Shown here: piece after piece, positions 16,720 to 25,546 of the stretch
How the letters are laid out: every line of letters starts with the position of its first letter
Numbering within the stretch: the stretch's first letter is position 1
DNA from: Planctomycetaceae bacterium
GTDB lineage: Bacteria; Planctomycetota; Planctomycetia; Planctomycetales; Planctomycetaceae
Assembly (NCBI GenBank): GCA_018699955.1
Contig: JABISG010000040.1
Span: 1 to 64,000 of the forward strand
Reading direction: 5' to 3'
DNA length: 64,000 nt
Position numbers and translations under genes: made by a program
The notes under the pieces: model-generated
Told to the model about the DNA's origin: nothing
Seen by the model: only the letters and a program-made list of their open reading frames with translations
The model's database searches: none

Positions 16720-19632
16720 ATGGACGCTCAAATTCACGAAAGACAAACTGTCGCCGAACGTCTTGCTCCCATTGCGCAGGGGCTGGCTTCCAGGCAATTT
16801 GCGCCTGACGACCTGCAGTCGGCTCAGACCGAATTACGTGACGTTGCGGCGGCGCTGGACGGCGTCGAACCGAACGACTGGGCCGCCACCGCCACGGTGC
16901 TCAGCGATCTCGTCGAGATTGCTGCTTGCTCGATGGCCGACATGGACGGCCACGAGAATGATCGCTTGGTCGATTGCATTGTCCAGGGGGTGTCGTTGTT
17001 GCAAGAAGCGTTGTCGGATCCGGATGCCTCATCGGAGCAACTTGGCGTGTTTCTGGATCAGGCGCGCGACGACTGGTCCGATTGTCTCGCCGTTGTCGAT
17101 CCGCATGACGCGGACGACTTGGAACTCTCTGCAGACAACGGCAGCACGGATTGGGGCGCCGATGTTGATCAGCCGCCGTCATCGGGCGAGGTTCAAATGA
17201 TCCTCTCGACGCTCGGCAAGACAACGACGGATGATGACAACGGAACTGAAACGGATGCAGAAGAATCGGCTGCAGCTAACGACGACGTGCCGACACATTT
17301 ATTCGATTCGGCGATGCAGGAATCCGGTGAAATTGTCCCGCCAACAGGTGTGCCGGTTGTGGACGACGTCGAACTCGAGCCGGAATTGCACGCGGCTTAC
17401 CTCTGCGATGCCGAGCAGTGTCTTGAGTCGATGGAGCAGGCGGCCTTGGAGTTGGAGAGTGGCGGCGGAGAAGCGGCCATTCAGCAACTGTGCCGCGCAC
17501 TGCACACACTCAAAGGCGCCTCGGCGAGTGTTGGGTTTACCAATCTGGGAGGGTATCTGCACCAACTTGAAGAGTGGCTGCAGCAGGTCGGCATGCCACG
17601 GAATCTCGATTCGGTGTTGTCGTGCATCGACGTTGTTCGCAAATGGATAGCGGAGCAACAACAGCCGACGGGACAGCAACCAGCATCTTACACGCCGCAT
17701 TCATCGGATTATGCAACGGACGGCAATGTCGTTCAGAATACAACTTCTCAACTTGCGTCTGTCGGTGCGGCTGCAATCGACATGGATGACTCACTCCGAG
17801 TGAAGACATCTCAAGTTGATCGTTTGATGGATCAACTCGCCAATCTGGTGATGCTACGCAGTCGTCGCGACTTGCGAGCTGCTCAGGTTGGGACGATACA
17901 GGAAGAACTGTTGGGTTGCGTGGCGCGGTTGCAAACGGCCGCAAATGCATCTGCCACATTCTCCACGACCGTCGCGGATGCCGAAACAAACGGGACTCTC
18001 GATCCGTCCGCCGTTCGCGAAGGCCACCTGTCGGAAGTGGCGGGTGATTTGACGGAAGTTGCGCGTAGCCTCAAAGAGTTACACGACCCTCTCGTCGAAG
18101 AGAACCGCACTCTCTCTCAATTCATTCGGCAATTTCGTCACGAACTGATGGAGCTTCGGCGGATGCCGGTTTCCGGTTTGTTCCGTCGGCTGCAGCGGGT
18201 CGTTCGCGATGCAGCACGCGTCGAGGAAAAGCAGGTCCGACTGGAAATGGTCGGCGAACATGCGGGCCTCGAACGTTCGGTGCAGGAGCGTCTGTACGAG
18301 CCGCTGCTGCATCTGGTACGCAATGCGGTGAGTCACGGAATTGAGTCGGACAGCGATCGGATTGCGGCGGGAAAGACCGATGTCGGCACGATCACACTGG
18401 AAGCTTTTGGCAGTGCTCAATTGCTGGTGTTGGAGATTCGTGACGATGGACGCGGCCTGGATTACGAAGCAATCCGTGGCCGGGGAATTCAGCGGGGATT
18501 GATCTCCACCGATCAAGAGACATCGCGTTCGCAACTGGCTCAACTGATATTTCATCCCGGATTCTCCACGCGCGAGCGGGCAAACGCCGTCGCCGGCCGT
18601 GGTGTGGGGATGGATGTTGTCGCATCGACTCTGCGAAGAATGCATGCACGGGTTGATGTGGAATCGGAACCGGGACAGGGAACAACAATCCGCCTGCGGA
18701 TACCGCTGCGTTCGGTAATCGAACACACAATGGTCTTTCGCTGTGGCGGTCAACTCTTCGCATTGCCGGTCCAATCGGTGCGTGCAGCTTCGAAAGATGA
18801 GTTGCGAGGATCACACGCCGAATCGACGGACGTAGAGACAGACACCAATCCCGTTCGGCTGGGAGATGTTCTCGGTTTACCGCATGGCTCCAATTCTCAA
18901 GAGGGCCATTGCCTCGTTCTCGGTCAAACCAGCTTGCCGCAGAAAAGTGAGGGCAGCTCGAGTTCATCAACGTCAGACGCTCAACCCACACATCGAACGA
19001 TTACGGTTCTCGTCGATGAAATTCTCGGGCCAGATGAAGTCGTCGTTCGCCCGTTGCCGCCGCTGTTGCGCCGGCACTCACTGCTCGCCGGAGCAACGTT
19101 GTCGGGAGGGGGCGACGTCGTGCAGTTGCTCGACAGCGACCGGCTTGTGGAAGCGTGCCTGGAATCCACACATCAGTCACTGCACTCGTCCACGCCAGCA
19201 ACATCGCCGACAACCGAATCGGCTTCAACCGGCGTGGTCAAGGTCCTGGTTGTCGATGATTCGATGAGCGCCCGCCGCAGCCTGATACAGATCCTGCGCC
19301 CGCGTGGATTCGAGTTGCACGAAGCGGCCGACGGATTCGATGCGCTCGACCGACTGCGTACCGAACACTTCGACATGGTCTTTTCCGATCTGGAAATGCC
19401 GCGGATGGGCGGATTCGATTTGCTGGCGGAAATTCGCAGTAACCGAAAGACTCGCTCGCTGCCCGTTGTCATTGTCACGGCGCGGGGTGAGGCGGAATAT
19501 CGAGCGCGGGCCGACGAGTTGGGCAGTGACGGTTACCTCACCAAACCGGTCGCTGCACCCGACCTGGAAAACACTCTCGATCAACTCAAACTCTCTGCTC
19601 ACACAGACGAACCGGAAGGGGCGAAACCATGA
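16720..19632 (+). CDS. CheA-receiver hybrid histidine kinase
   Basis: 970 residues from ATG 16720. Residues 1-215 are an acidic N-terminal extension with no recognised domain. An Hpt domain spans about 222-310 with phosphorylatable H262 (ALHTLKGASASVG). A dimerisation/linker region follows, then a histidine-kinase ATPase with N535 (LVRNAVSHG), DDGRGL (575-580) and GRGVGMDVV (627-635). A CheW-like P5 domain covers about 665-815, and a C-terminal receiver about 840-955 has D890 (FSDLEMP) and K942. The order Hpt-kinase-CheW-Rec matches ChpA and PixL. It has one Hpt, not the several of Pseudomonas ChpA. It ends in an ATGA overlap with the receiver-DUF4388 gene. Confidence 0.92.
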   Translation: MDAQIHERQTVAERLAPIAQGLASRQFAPDDLQSAQTELRDVAAALDGVEPNDWAATATVLSDLVEIAACSMADMDGHENDRLVDCIVQGVSLLQEALSDPDASSEQLGVFLDQARDDWSDCLAVVDPHDADDLELSADNGSTDWGADVDQPPSSGEVQMILSTLGKTTTDDDNGTETDAEESAAANDDVPTHLFDSAMQESGEIVPPTGVPVVDDVELEPELHAAYLCDAEQCLESMEQAALELESGGGEAAIQQLCRALHTLKGASASVGFTNLGGYLHQLEEWLQQVGMPRNLDSVLSCIDVVRKWIAEQQQPTGQQPASYTPHSSDYATDGNVVQNTTSQLASVGAAAIDMDDSLRVKTSQVDRLMDQLANLVMLRSRRDLRAAQVGTIQEELLGCVARLQTAANASATFSTTVADAETNGTLDPSAVREGHLSEVAGDLTEVARSLKELHDPLVEENRTLSQFIRQFRHELMELRRMPVSGLFRRLQRVVRDAARVEEKQVRLEMVGEHAGLERSVQERLYEPLLHLVRNAVSHGIESDSDRIAAGKTDVGTITLEAFGSAQLLVLEIRDDGRGLDYEAIRGRGIQRGLISTDQETSRSQLAQLIFHPGFSTRERANAVAGRGVGMDVVASTLRRMHARVDVESEPGQGTTIRLRIPLRSVIEHTMVFRCGGQLFALPVQSVRAASKDELRGSHAESTDVETDTNPVRLGDVLGLPHGSNSQEGHCLVLGQTSLPQKSEGSSSSSTSDAQPTHRTITVLVDEILGPDEVVVRPLPPLLRRHSLLAGATLSGGGDVVQLLDSDRLVEACLESTHQSLHSSTPATSPTTESASTGVVKVLVVDDSMSARRSLIQILRPRGFELHEAADGFDALDRLRTEHFDMVFSDLEMPRMGGFDLLAEIRSNRKTRSLPVVIVTARGEAEYRARADELGSDGYLTKPVAAPDLENTLDQLKLSAHTDEPEGAKP

Positions 19633-21209
19633 GTCAAACAACCATTCTGGTCATCGACGACAGCGCGACAATTCGGCGGCTTGTCGATAGCACACTCAGC
19701 GAAGCGGGCTACCGTGTTGTGTTGACGGCTACCGGTGAGGAAGGCGTCGAATGCGCCACATCCGAACGGCCTGCGTTGATACTTCTCGACCATCAACTGC
19801 CCGGCACCACCGGATTCGATGTCTGTCAGCAATTGCTCAAGCACCCCGATGTGCGGTCGATTCCAGTCGTCATTAGTTCGACGTTGCGCAAGAAAGCGTA
19901 CGTGGAATACACCGACCTACCCAATGTCGTCGATATGCTGCCCAAACCATACACCGAAGAACTGCTGGCGACGACCGTCGCGAACGCACTCGATACGGGC
20001 TCGCTAATCGTCGCATCGCAACTGCAGGGAACGGCCATTCCCGAGGTGATCGATCAGGTTGAAGAATACGACCTGTCCGGCCTGCTTAGCGGATTTTCTC
20101 TGCGAGAGATCATCGACTTTCTGAATAACGGCAACAAAACCGGATCGCTGCAGGTTGAATCGGGGCATGGACGCGTGTCGTTTTACGTTGCCAACGGTCG
20201 GGTGCAGGCTGCGGTTTCATCTGGAATTGATTCGACAGCGATTCTGCAAACGTTGCCCGAAACACTTCGCGACCTCGCACCGGTTCTCAATATGACGGTC
20301 GGCGGCCGATTGGGATCGGAGATGGACGGGCTGGTCGAACTGCTGGACCGCAAGGTTCTCGATCCGCGGCTGCTGCGAATGCTGCTGCGACATCAAGCGA
20401 CGATGCTCGTGCGGTTCTGCTTTACGCAGGAGCTGAAAGGGTTCCGCTTCGAATGCGGAAAACTGCCGCCGCCCTTGTATCGGAAGTTGCCCCTCGACAT
20501 CAGTCTGGCAGCCTTGCTGGTGGATGGAGCACTGCGTTGCGATGAATGCGAGCTGCCCGAGGAAGCGGCCGACAGCGTTTACGTCCGTCGCAAAATTCGT
20601 GGTCAGAATCTTGATCGAGCCGGCCTGACCCCCCAACAGGTCAAGCTGCTGGGAATGATCAATGATCCCATTTCAATCAGTGAACTGACGCCGAAAATGG
20701 GTTGGGACGAGAATGAAACAAGACGCGTGCTGCACGGCCTTTGTCTGGCAGAACTTGCCGAGTCACAAGCGCGCGGCCTACGGCGACTCGTTGTCGCCTT
20801 CGAGGCTGATCCTCGCGCTGGAGCGGTCTTGCGTGACGTCTTGTCGAGCGACGATCACGAATACTCCGGCAAGGTGGTTCGCGATCGACTGGCGTTGCAA
20901 CTACTGCTGAAACGATCCCGCCCCGATGGAATCATTCTGTCGCTCCAAACCGACGACGAGGTGCAGTTCGCCAGCAAACTGTATCAGCGTCATTCGGCAC
21001 AGCAGCACGAGCTCAAATGGATATTTATTCTTCCGCAGGTCGATGGCGAGGATGAGGATTCCGTTCCACCAGCACTGCGCGAGTGTGCGACCGTTTTGCA
21101 TCGACCTTACAACTCCGAGCAGATCGTTGCCACACTCGAATCGGCATTTGGCGACGCTCAGCAACCCGCTGGCGTGGAAGCGGTTTCGGTGGCCACGACA
21201 AGCTGCTGA
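19629..21209 (+). CDS. receiver-DUF4388 (PATAN) response regulator with C-terminal receiver-like domain
   Basis: A 526-residue protein translationally coupled to CheA by ATGA. Residues 1-122 are a receiver with D10/D11, D54 (ILLDHQLPG) and K106. Residues about 148-305 match DUF4388/PATAN (LSGLLSGFSLREIIDFLNN, then KTGSLQVESGHGRVSFYVANGR cut by family indels). About 333-380 looks like a winged helix (LTPQQVKLLGMIN...). About 395-506 has the strand pattern of a receiver (GIILSL, KWIFILP, VLHRPYNSEQIVATLES), but I see no acidic pocket and Arg stands at the usual Lys position, so it is probably a pseudoreceiver. PATAN-receiver proteins act as outputs of cyanobacterial Tfp-type chemosensory systems. 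Confidence 0.85.
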   Translation: MSQTTILVIDDSATIRRLVDSTLSEAGYRVVLTATGEEGVECATSERPALILLDHQLPGTTGFDVCQQLLKHPDVRSIPVVISSTLRKKAYVEYTDLPNVVDMLPKPYTEELLATTVANALDTGSLIVASQLQGTAIPEVIDQVEEYDLSGLLSGFSLREIIDFLNNGNKTGSLQVESGHGRVSFYVANGRVQAAVSSGIDSTAILQTLPETLRDLAPVLNMTVGGRLGSEMDGLVELLDRKVLDPRLLRMLLRHQATMLVRFCFTQELKGFRFECGKLPPPLYRKLPLDISLAALLVDGALRCDECELPEEAADSVYVRRKIRGQNLDRAGLTPQQVKLLGMINDPISISELTPKMGWDENETRRVLHGLCLAELAESQARGLRRLVVAFEADPRAGAVLRDVLSSDDHEYSGKVVRDRLALQLLLKRSRPDGIILSLQTDDEVQFASKLYQRHSAQQHELKWIFILPQVDGEDEDSVPPALRECATVLHRPYNSEQIVATLESAFGDAQQPAGVEAVSVATTSC

Positions 21210-21232
21210 TAGTTTCAGACGAGATAACAATC

Positions 21233-21286
21233 ATGAATTCCAACACTGCCATGAATTCCAACACGGCCATGAATTCCAACACGGCA
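21233..21286 (+). repeat. 18-base tandem repeat x3 containing the start codon
   Basis: Three copies of ATGAATTCCAACACNGCN begin at 21233, 21251 and 21269, encoding MNSNTA three times. Copies two and three differ at the last base only; copy one has T for G in the fifth codon region. Each unit carries an in-frame ATG. Confidence 0.95.
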
Positions 21287-22702
21287 CAACCACAAATCGA
21301 AGCGGTTTGCCTCAAAGTGCAGCGACCGGGCGGCGATGAGTCAGTCCTCAAAATCGCTGCCGGTGAGATGCTGCTCGTCGGCAGCGGCAACTCGTGCGCA
21401 GTGGTGTTGGCAGAAGACAGTGTCGCGGCGATGCATTGCACGATGTCGTTTATCGATGGGCTGGTTCGAGTTCGCGATTGGAATACAGCGACGGGAACAT
21501 TCGTTGATGGACACCAGATCGACGCTGAGACTATCGTGCCAGGCGGTGCGGAAATCCGTGTCGGCTCGTATCGGATAGAAGTCGTTTGCAGCGAGACTCC
21601 CGATAGTGCGGCAGCAATGCAGGCTCTCGACAAGGTTGATTCACTGCTTGAAGAGGCATCTGTCACCGAGTCGCCGGAACGTGCAGCATTTGCCGAGCAA
21701 GAGGCAGTCGATCACGAGTTGGTCCTCGACGTCGACTCAAAAAATAAGATTGAAACATACGATTCAATTGAGCCGATTGAGGGCTACAATTCCGATCCAT
21801 TTGAAGATGACACGCTCGAGTTGCTAAAGGCCGAGGTGGAGTTGCTGCAGAGCGAACTGGCGGAACGCGATGCTCGGCTGACTGAGCTGGAAAGTGTGGC
21901 CGACGTCGATGGCGGATTCTGCGATCCCTCGCACACCGATGACTCGCCCGAAATGGAAGGGTTGGTCGAACGCCTCGAACAATTGCTGGGCGAACTCGAA
22001 CGCAGCGACGAGCGAATGGCGGTGATGGCCGACCTGCTGCGAGCTGCAGACGACGCCAATACCGCCGAGGTTGAAGAACGCCGCCAGATCGAGGCCTGGA
22101 TCGGAGAGATCGAGCGACGCTTGACCGAGCGCGAAGGGGAGCGACGAGCCGAAAAGCAGGTTTTGCAACAGGCGGTCGCCGATCTGAAAACGCAGTTGGA
22201 ACGGGCTGAGAAACAGTTGGACGAGGCGGCCACCGGCGGCAACGCGGCCGCTGATCGGGACAATTACGTTGCTCAAATGAGGCGTGAATACGCAGCACTC
22301 GAAGAGAAAGTCCAGCAATCGGAAGCAGAACGCGATCAATTGAATGCGCGACTGGATGCGGTTGATGCTGAATCAGCAGAAGCACGCACGCAAGCGGCAA
22401 TCGAAGATGCTCTGCGTGAAGAACGATTGACGATCGCACAAGAACGAACCGAGTTTTCGCAGCAAAGGGCTACGTTCGCTCGCGAACGGGCGGAACTATC
22501 CCGACTGCGCGACCAACTCGACGACGAACGACAGAAGCTTGGAGTGGACCCCGACAACGCCGACCAGCGGATTCGCGCGTTCCGCGATCATCTCCGCGAG
22601 ATTCACGAAACAGAAACTCCCCCGGAACAATCTCAGGGACTCTCGGCACGAATCGGAAAACTCTGGAGACGGTTGGAGGGGCGACCACTCGATACCGACT
22701 GA
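21233..22702 (+). CDS. FHA-domain protein with long coiled coil
   Basis: The start is one of three ATGs in a tandem repeat at 21233; the longer frame from 21083 overlaps the previous gene and has no support. Residues 20-125 are an FHA domain (LLVGSGNSCAVVL, SVAAMHCTM, VRDWNTATGTFVDG), which binds phosphothreonine peptides. The Arg of the canonical GR and the S of SxxH are altered, while His and the NGT-like loop remain. From about 200 to 460 there is a highly charged Glu/Arg-rich coiled coil with heptad character, then a short tail. No membrane segment is present. It lies just after the PATAN gene and probably acts as a scaffold linking the phosphorelay to the next genes. Confidence 0.82.
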   Translation: MNSNTAMNSNTAMNSNTAQPQIEAVCLKVQRPGGDESVLKIAAGEMLLVGSGNSCAVVLAEDSVAAMHCTMSFIDGLVRVRDWNTATGTFVDGHQIDAETIVPGGAEIRVGSYRIEVVCSETPDSAAAMQALDKVDSLLEEASVTESPERAAFAEQEAVDHELVLDVDSKNKIETYDSIEPIEGYNSDPFEDDTLELLKAEVELLQSELAERDARLTELESVADVDGGFCDPSHTDDSPEMEGLVERLEQLLGELERSDERMAVMADLLRAADDANTAEVEERRQIEAWIGEIERRLTEREGERRAEKQVLQQAVADLKTQLERAEKQLDEAATGGNAAADRDNYVAQMRREYAALEEKVQQSEAERDQLNARLDAVDAESAEARTQAAIEDALREERLTIAQERTEFSQQRATFARERAELSRLRDQLDDERQKLGVDPDNADQRIRAFRDHLREIHETETPPEQSQGLSARIGKLWRRLEGRPLDTD

Positions 22703-22762
22703 TAAACAACGACGAGCCTTCGGCGGAACTGTATTTCCGACATTCACATTCTGGTGAAACCA

Positions 22763-23332
22763 ATGGACGACCATCGAACTAGCAACAATCCAATCGCCGT
22801 TGATCGTCGCGATCTTAGCGATGATGCCGAGATCGTGCGCGGTCTGCGTGGGTTGGCCGCAGACATCGACGAGTTCGTCGCGCTGCAGAATACCCGGCTT
22901 CAACAGGTCCTCGATGCATCTGCCGGAGGATGCGAACTCCCGGGAGATATCGATAGTCGTCGGTCTGAGTTGGAATCCCGCGAGCGGGAACTCGAGCAGC
23001 GTCAACGCGAAGCGTTAGAGCACGTGGAATTCGAGTGCGAACAACTGACGACCGCTTGGGACCGTTTGGAAGAACAGCAGCGGCAATTATTGGCTCAAGG
23101 GGCTGGAGCCGCTGCACCGGCCAATTCACCGCAATCGTCGCCATCGTCGCCATCGATTTCGACTGCACCGATGTCGTCACTTCCGGGCAGTGATATCGAT
23201 TTGATTGGTGACGTGGGACTGCCCGCAGCAAATCCAGCCTCCGTTCAGCCTTGGTCGAGAGAGCCGGCTGCACAACAGTTTCAGCAAATGAAGCGAGAAA
23301 TCCGGCGCCACGCTCGGCGTCGAAAGCCGTAA
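22763..23332 (+). CDS. coiled-coil hypothetical protein
   Basis: A 189-residue hydrophilic protein. The ATG at 22763 is preferred over a GTG three codons upstream. Residues about 20-55 and 70-115 are helical and charged (RRSELESRERELEQRQREAL) and likely form a coiled coil. A Ser/Pro-rich linker follows, and the end is strongly basic (RREIRRHARRRKP). No enzymatic motif is visible. It is co-oriented with the FHA/coiled-coil gene 60 bases upstream and may pair with it. Unknown function. Confidence 0.65.
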   Translation: MDDHRTSNNPIAVDRRDLSDDAEIVRGLRGLAADIDEFVALQNTRLQQVLDASAGGCELPGDIDSRRSELESRERELEQRQREALEHVEFECEQLTTAWDRLEEQQRQLLAQGAGAAAPANSPQSSPSSPSISTAPMSSLPGSDIDLIGDVGLPAANPASVQPWSREPAAQQFQQMKREIRRHARRRKP

Positions 23333-23443
23333 ATACATAGACATCCGCTGGAGTCAATTTATCAGTCAAGAGGAAGAGGCGTCTCGACACTGCCTTAAAG
23401 AACCAACAAGCGTAAGAAACCAAAAAAAATTGGATAGAGAGTC
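23333..23443 (+). promoter_or_regulatory. A/T-rich gap that may contain a promoter
   Basis: This 111-base gap is the most A/T-rich stretch in the cluster (AAACCAAAAAAAATTGG just before the gene) and ends with GAGAG ahead of ATG 23444. It could hold a separate promoter for the SUMF1-like gene, dividing the cluster into two transcripts. No consensus boxes are evident. Confidence 0.3.
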
Positions 23444-24433
23444 ATGGGTGTTACATCATTATTCCGCCGCAAATCACGCGACGACCGAGCCATGCCGTCG
23501 AATCGCACTGCAGCGAACTTCGGCAGCGCTGAAAATGGCCCTCTCATCGATTCCCTGTTGAAGAATCGGCGTCACTGCACGATTTTGACAGCGACCGAAG
23601 AGGGGGTGTTTATCGATCAGGCGCTCGCCTTGTCGTGGCTTGCGCTTGAGGATGAAATGTCGCTCGTTCCCGGCTGCGAACTTTCCGCGACCGACGAGGC
23701 CGCCGCGGCGACAGAATCGAGTCGCGAGATTACGGCGTATTATCTGGATCGTTTCGCCGTCAGCAATGCCGACTACGCCCGGTTCGTAAACGACGGCGGA
23801 TACGGTCAGGTGGAATTGTGGCCGCAGGAAATTTGGCCCAACGTGCTGCAGTTTGTCGATTCGACCGGACACACCGGACCCCGTTTCTGGGTCGATGGGA
23901 AGCCGGTGAAACATCAGGATGACCATCCCGTGGTTGGAATTTCCTGGTATGAAGCAAACGCATATGCCAGATGGGCTGGCAAACGATTGCCGGTTGCTGC
24001 TGAGTGGCAACATGCCAGCAGTTGGTGCACCGCCAAAGATGGTCGCGCCGGCAACGGACGATATCCGTGGGGCGATTCGTTCGATCCGTCACGATGTAAC
24101 ACATGGTTCCGTGGCCCCGGTGAAACGGTCCCGGTCGATTCCCATTACGAGGGCTGCACACCCAACGGCGTGTACCAACTCGTCGGCAACGTCTGGGAAT
24201 GGGTTGCTACGCAGTATTCGTGCGGCACCGCGCAGGAAGACGTACAGATTCATTTCGAACAGCCGATGGCGGAAATTCGTGGCGGCGCGTTCGACACTTA
24301 TTTTGAACGGCAGGCAACCTGCCAGTTTCGCACGGGACAGCCGTTTCTGTATCGGGGACTCAACGTCGGCTTTCGATGCTGCGTGTCAGTCTCAGCACTC
24401 GCACCACCTCCCGATCCATCGGCATTCTTGTAG
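23444..24433 (+). CDS. SUMF1/FGE-fold protein lacking the catalytic cysteines
   Basis: A 329-residue cytoplasmic protein. From about residue 70 it follows the formylglycine-generating-enzyme (SUMF1) fold: YYLDRFAVSNADYARFVN, HPVVGISWYEANAYARWAGK, RLPVAAEWQHA, GRYPWGD, GVYQLVGNVWEWVA, EIRGGAFD and NVGFRCC. In true formylglycine-generating enzymes two cysteines follow the GGS motif and bind copper. Here the aligned positions read as Thr and Gln (GGAFDTYFERQATCQFRTG), so oxidation of sulfatase cysteines is unlikely. Such domains also act as binding modules in signalling and conflict systems. No sulfatase gene lies nearby. It precedes the palindrome block and the GTPase gene. Confidence 0.85.
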   Translation: MGVTSLFRRKSRDDRAMPSNRTAANFGSAENGPLIDSLLKNRRHCTILTATEEGVFIDQALALSWLALEDEMSLVPGCELSATDEAAAATESSREITAYYLDRFAVSNADYARFVNDGGYGQVELWPQEIWPNVLQFVDSTGHTGPRFWVDGKPVKHQDDHPVVGISWYEANAYARWAGKRLPVAAEWQHASSWCTAKDGRAGNGRYPWGDSFDPSRCNTWFRGPGETVPVDSHYEGCTPNGVYQLVGNVWEWVATQYSCGTAQEDVQIHFEQPMAEIRGGAFDTYFERQATCQFRTGQPFLYRGLNVGFRCCVSVSALAPPPDPSAFL

Positions 24434-24447
24434 TTGCTGTTCAACTT

Positions 24448-24562
24448 GTTCCCAAGCTCCAGCTTGGGAACACACTTTCAGGAAGCTCTGCTTCCCACGA
24501 TCAATCTGAAACCTGCGAAGCAGAGCTTCGCTGACATGCGTTCCCAAGCAGAGCTTGGGAAC
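24448..24562. repeat. block of four palindromes (AAGCTCCAGCTT / GAAGCAGAGCTTC family)
   Basis: Four hairpins are packed into 115 bases: 24448-24471 (GTTCCCAAGCTC/CAGCTTGGGAAC), 24481-24495 (GGAAGCTCTGCTTCC), 24515-24531 (GCGAAGCAGAGCTTCGC) and 24540-24562 (GTTCCCAAGC/GCTTGGGAAC). The outer two share arms, and the inner two are variants of one another. This looks like a mobile palindromic intergenic element sitting between the SUMF1-like and GTPase genes, 26 bases before the GTPase start. Confidence 0.9.
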
Positions 24563-24588
24563 GAGTTATGTAACGGAGATGACAGACC

Positions 24589-25488
24589 ATGGTGGATACC
24601 ACAATGGCAACGCTCGGCTCTCTGGCCAAATTGACCTGTGCCTGCTGCGGGAATGAAACCGTCGATCGTGGCGGGTACTGTGGACATTGTCAAATGCCGT
24701 TCGACATGTCGCGGGCGGTCAACGAGCGAGGCACACCTCCGCGGTTTGTTTCGATCCTTGGCCGCAGCGGCGCGGGCAAAACGATCTATCTCGGCTTCCT
24801 CATCGACATGCTGACCAAAGGCACGCAAAATCTGCGCGGCTTGCCTCACGGTTCGTTCTCGCTGGCGACGCAACAGGAAACTGTCTACGCGTTGGAAAAC
24901 CGTCGCTTTCCGGAGAAGACTGCATCGGAGTCCGATAGTTGGCAGTGGGTTCATTGCGAAGTCTCGCACGTCAAGAAACCCAAACGGTTTGTTGACATCA
25001 TGACCCCCGATTTCGCGGGCGAGGCGATTGAACAGGAAATCGAATACGAGAACACCTACCCGTTGATCCATTCAGTCGTTTCACGTTCGGAAGCGCTGTT
25101 GATTCTGTTCGACTCGAACAGCGCCCGCGATAACGGTCGCGACGAAGACTTCTTCGCCATGAAGCTGATGTCGTACATTGCGAAGATTCAGGGGAAGTCG
25201 AATGGTCGTCGCTGGAGAAAACTTCGTGTGCCAGTTGCCATCGTATTGACCAAAGCCGACTCGTGTCCCGAAGCGATGGACAATCCGACGGAGTTCGTTG
25301 CTGCCAACCTGCCCGGATTGGTGCAGGCATGCGAGCGCAGTTTCGCGCAGTACGACTTCTTCGCGGCAGGTGTGGTCGGCAGTTCTGCGATTGCCGTCGA
25401 TGGGTACGGGCGGAGAATGCATTTGCCGTTGCACACCGAGGTGCGGGGCATTATGGAACCGCTCGAATGGATTATGAAACGCGTTTGA
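24589..25488 (+). CDS. zinc-ribbon P-loop GTPase (double-GTPase-2-like)
   Basis: 299 residues from ATG 24589; ATG at codon 6 is an alternative. Residues 17-34 form a zinc ribbon (CACC...CGHC). The P-loop is ILGRSGAGKT (57-65), with a DFAG switch-like motif in PDFAGEA, and the base-recognition motif is VLTKAD. The order and the TKAD motif point to a TRAFAC-type GTPase. From memory it resembles the 'double-GTPase 2' family of GTPase-associated systems, which is a family-level guess. No membrane segment. It is followed 58 bases later by the GAP1-like gene, so the two probably form a functional pair. It may switch downstream effectors in response to the upstream phosphorelay. Confidence 0.8.
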   Translation: MVDTTMATLGSLAKLTCACCGNETVDRGGYCGHCQMPFDMSRAVNERGTPPRFVSILGRSGAGKTIYLGFLIDMLTKGTQNLRGLPHGSFSLATQQETVYALENRRFPEKTASESDSWQWVHCEVSHVKKPKRFVDIMTPDFAGEAIEQEIEYENTYPLIHSVVSRSEALLILFDSNSARDNGRDEDFFAMKLMSYIAKIQGKSNGRRWRKLRVPVAIVLTKADSCPEAMDNPTEFVAANLPGLVQACERSFAQYDFFAAGVVGSSAIAVDGYGRRMHLPLHTEVRGIMEPLEWIMKRV

Positions 25489-25505
25489 AACAAGGGGTTG
25501 ATCCC

Positions 25506-25521
25506 ACGGGCGGCAGCCCGT
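25506..25521. repeat. intergenic hairpin of the GATCCCACGGG family
   Basis: ACGGGC (25506-25511) pairs with GCCCGT (25516-25521) around GGCA, flanked by GATCCC and CGGCTTTA. Related copies are at 33211, 61616 and 63020. It lies between the GTPase and GAP1-like genes. Confidence 0.7.
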
Positions 25522-25546
25522 CGGCTTTAGGGGTGACACGACAGCC

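Noticed and set aside
16720..19632. Flagellar chemotaxis CheA
   Set aside because: No flagellar, CheR or CheB genes are present, and the C-terminal receiver and PATAN neighbour fit Tfp-type systems better.
21233..21286. Possible CRISPR or VNTR array
   Set aside because: Units are contiguous without spacers and lie inside the gene start, so it is a short coding tandem repeat and not CRISPR.
23444..24433. Sulfatase-activating formylglycine-generating enzyme
   Set aside because: The two catalytic cysteine positions are not Cys and no sulfatase is nearby.
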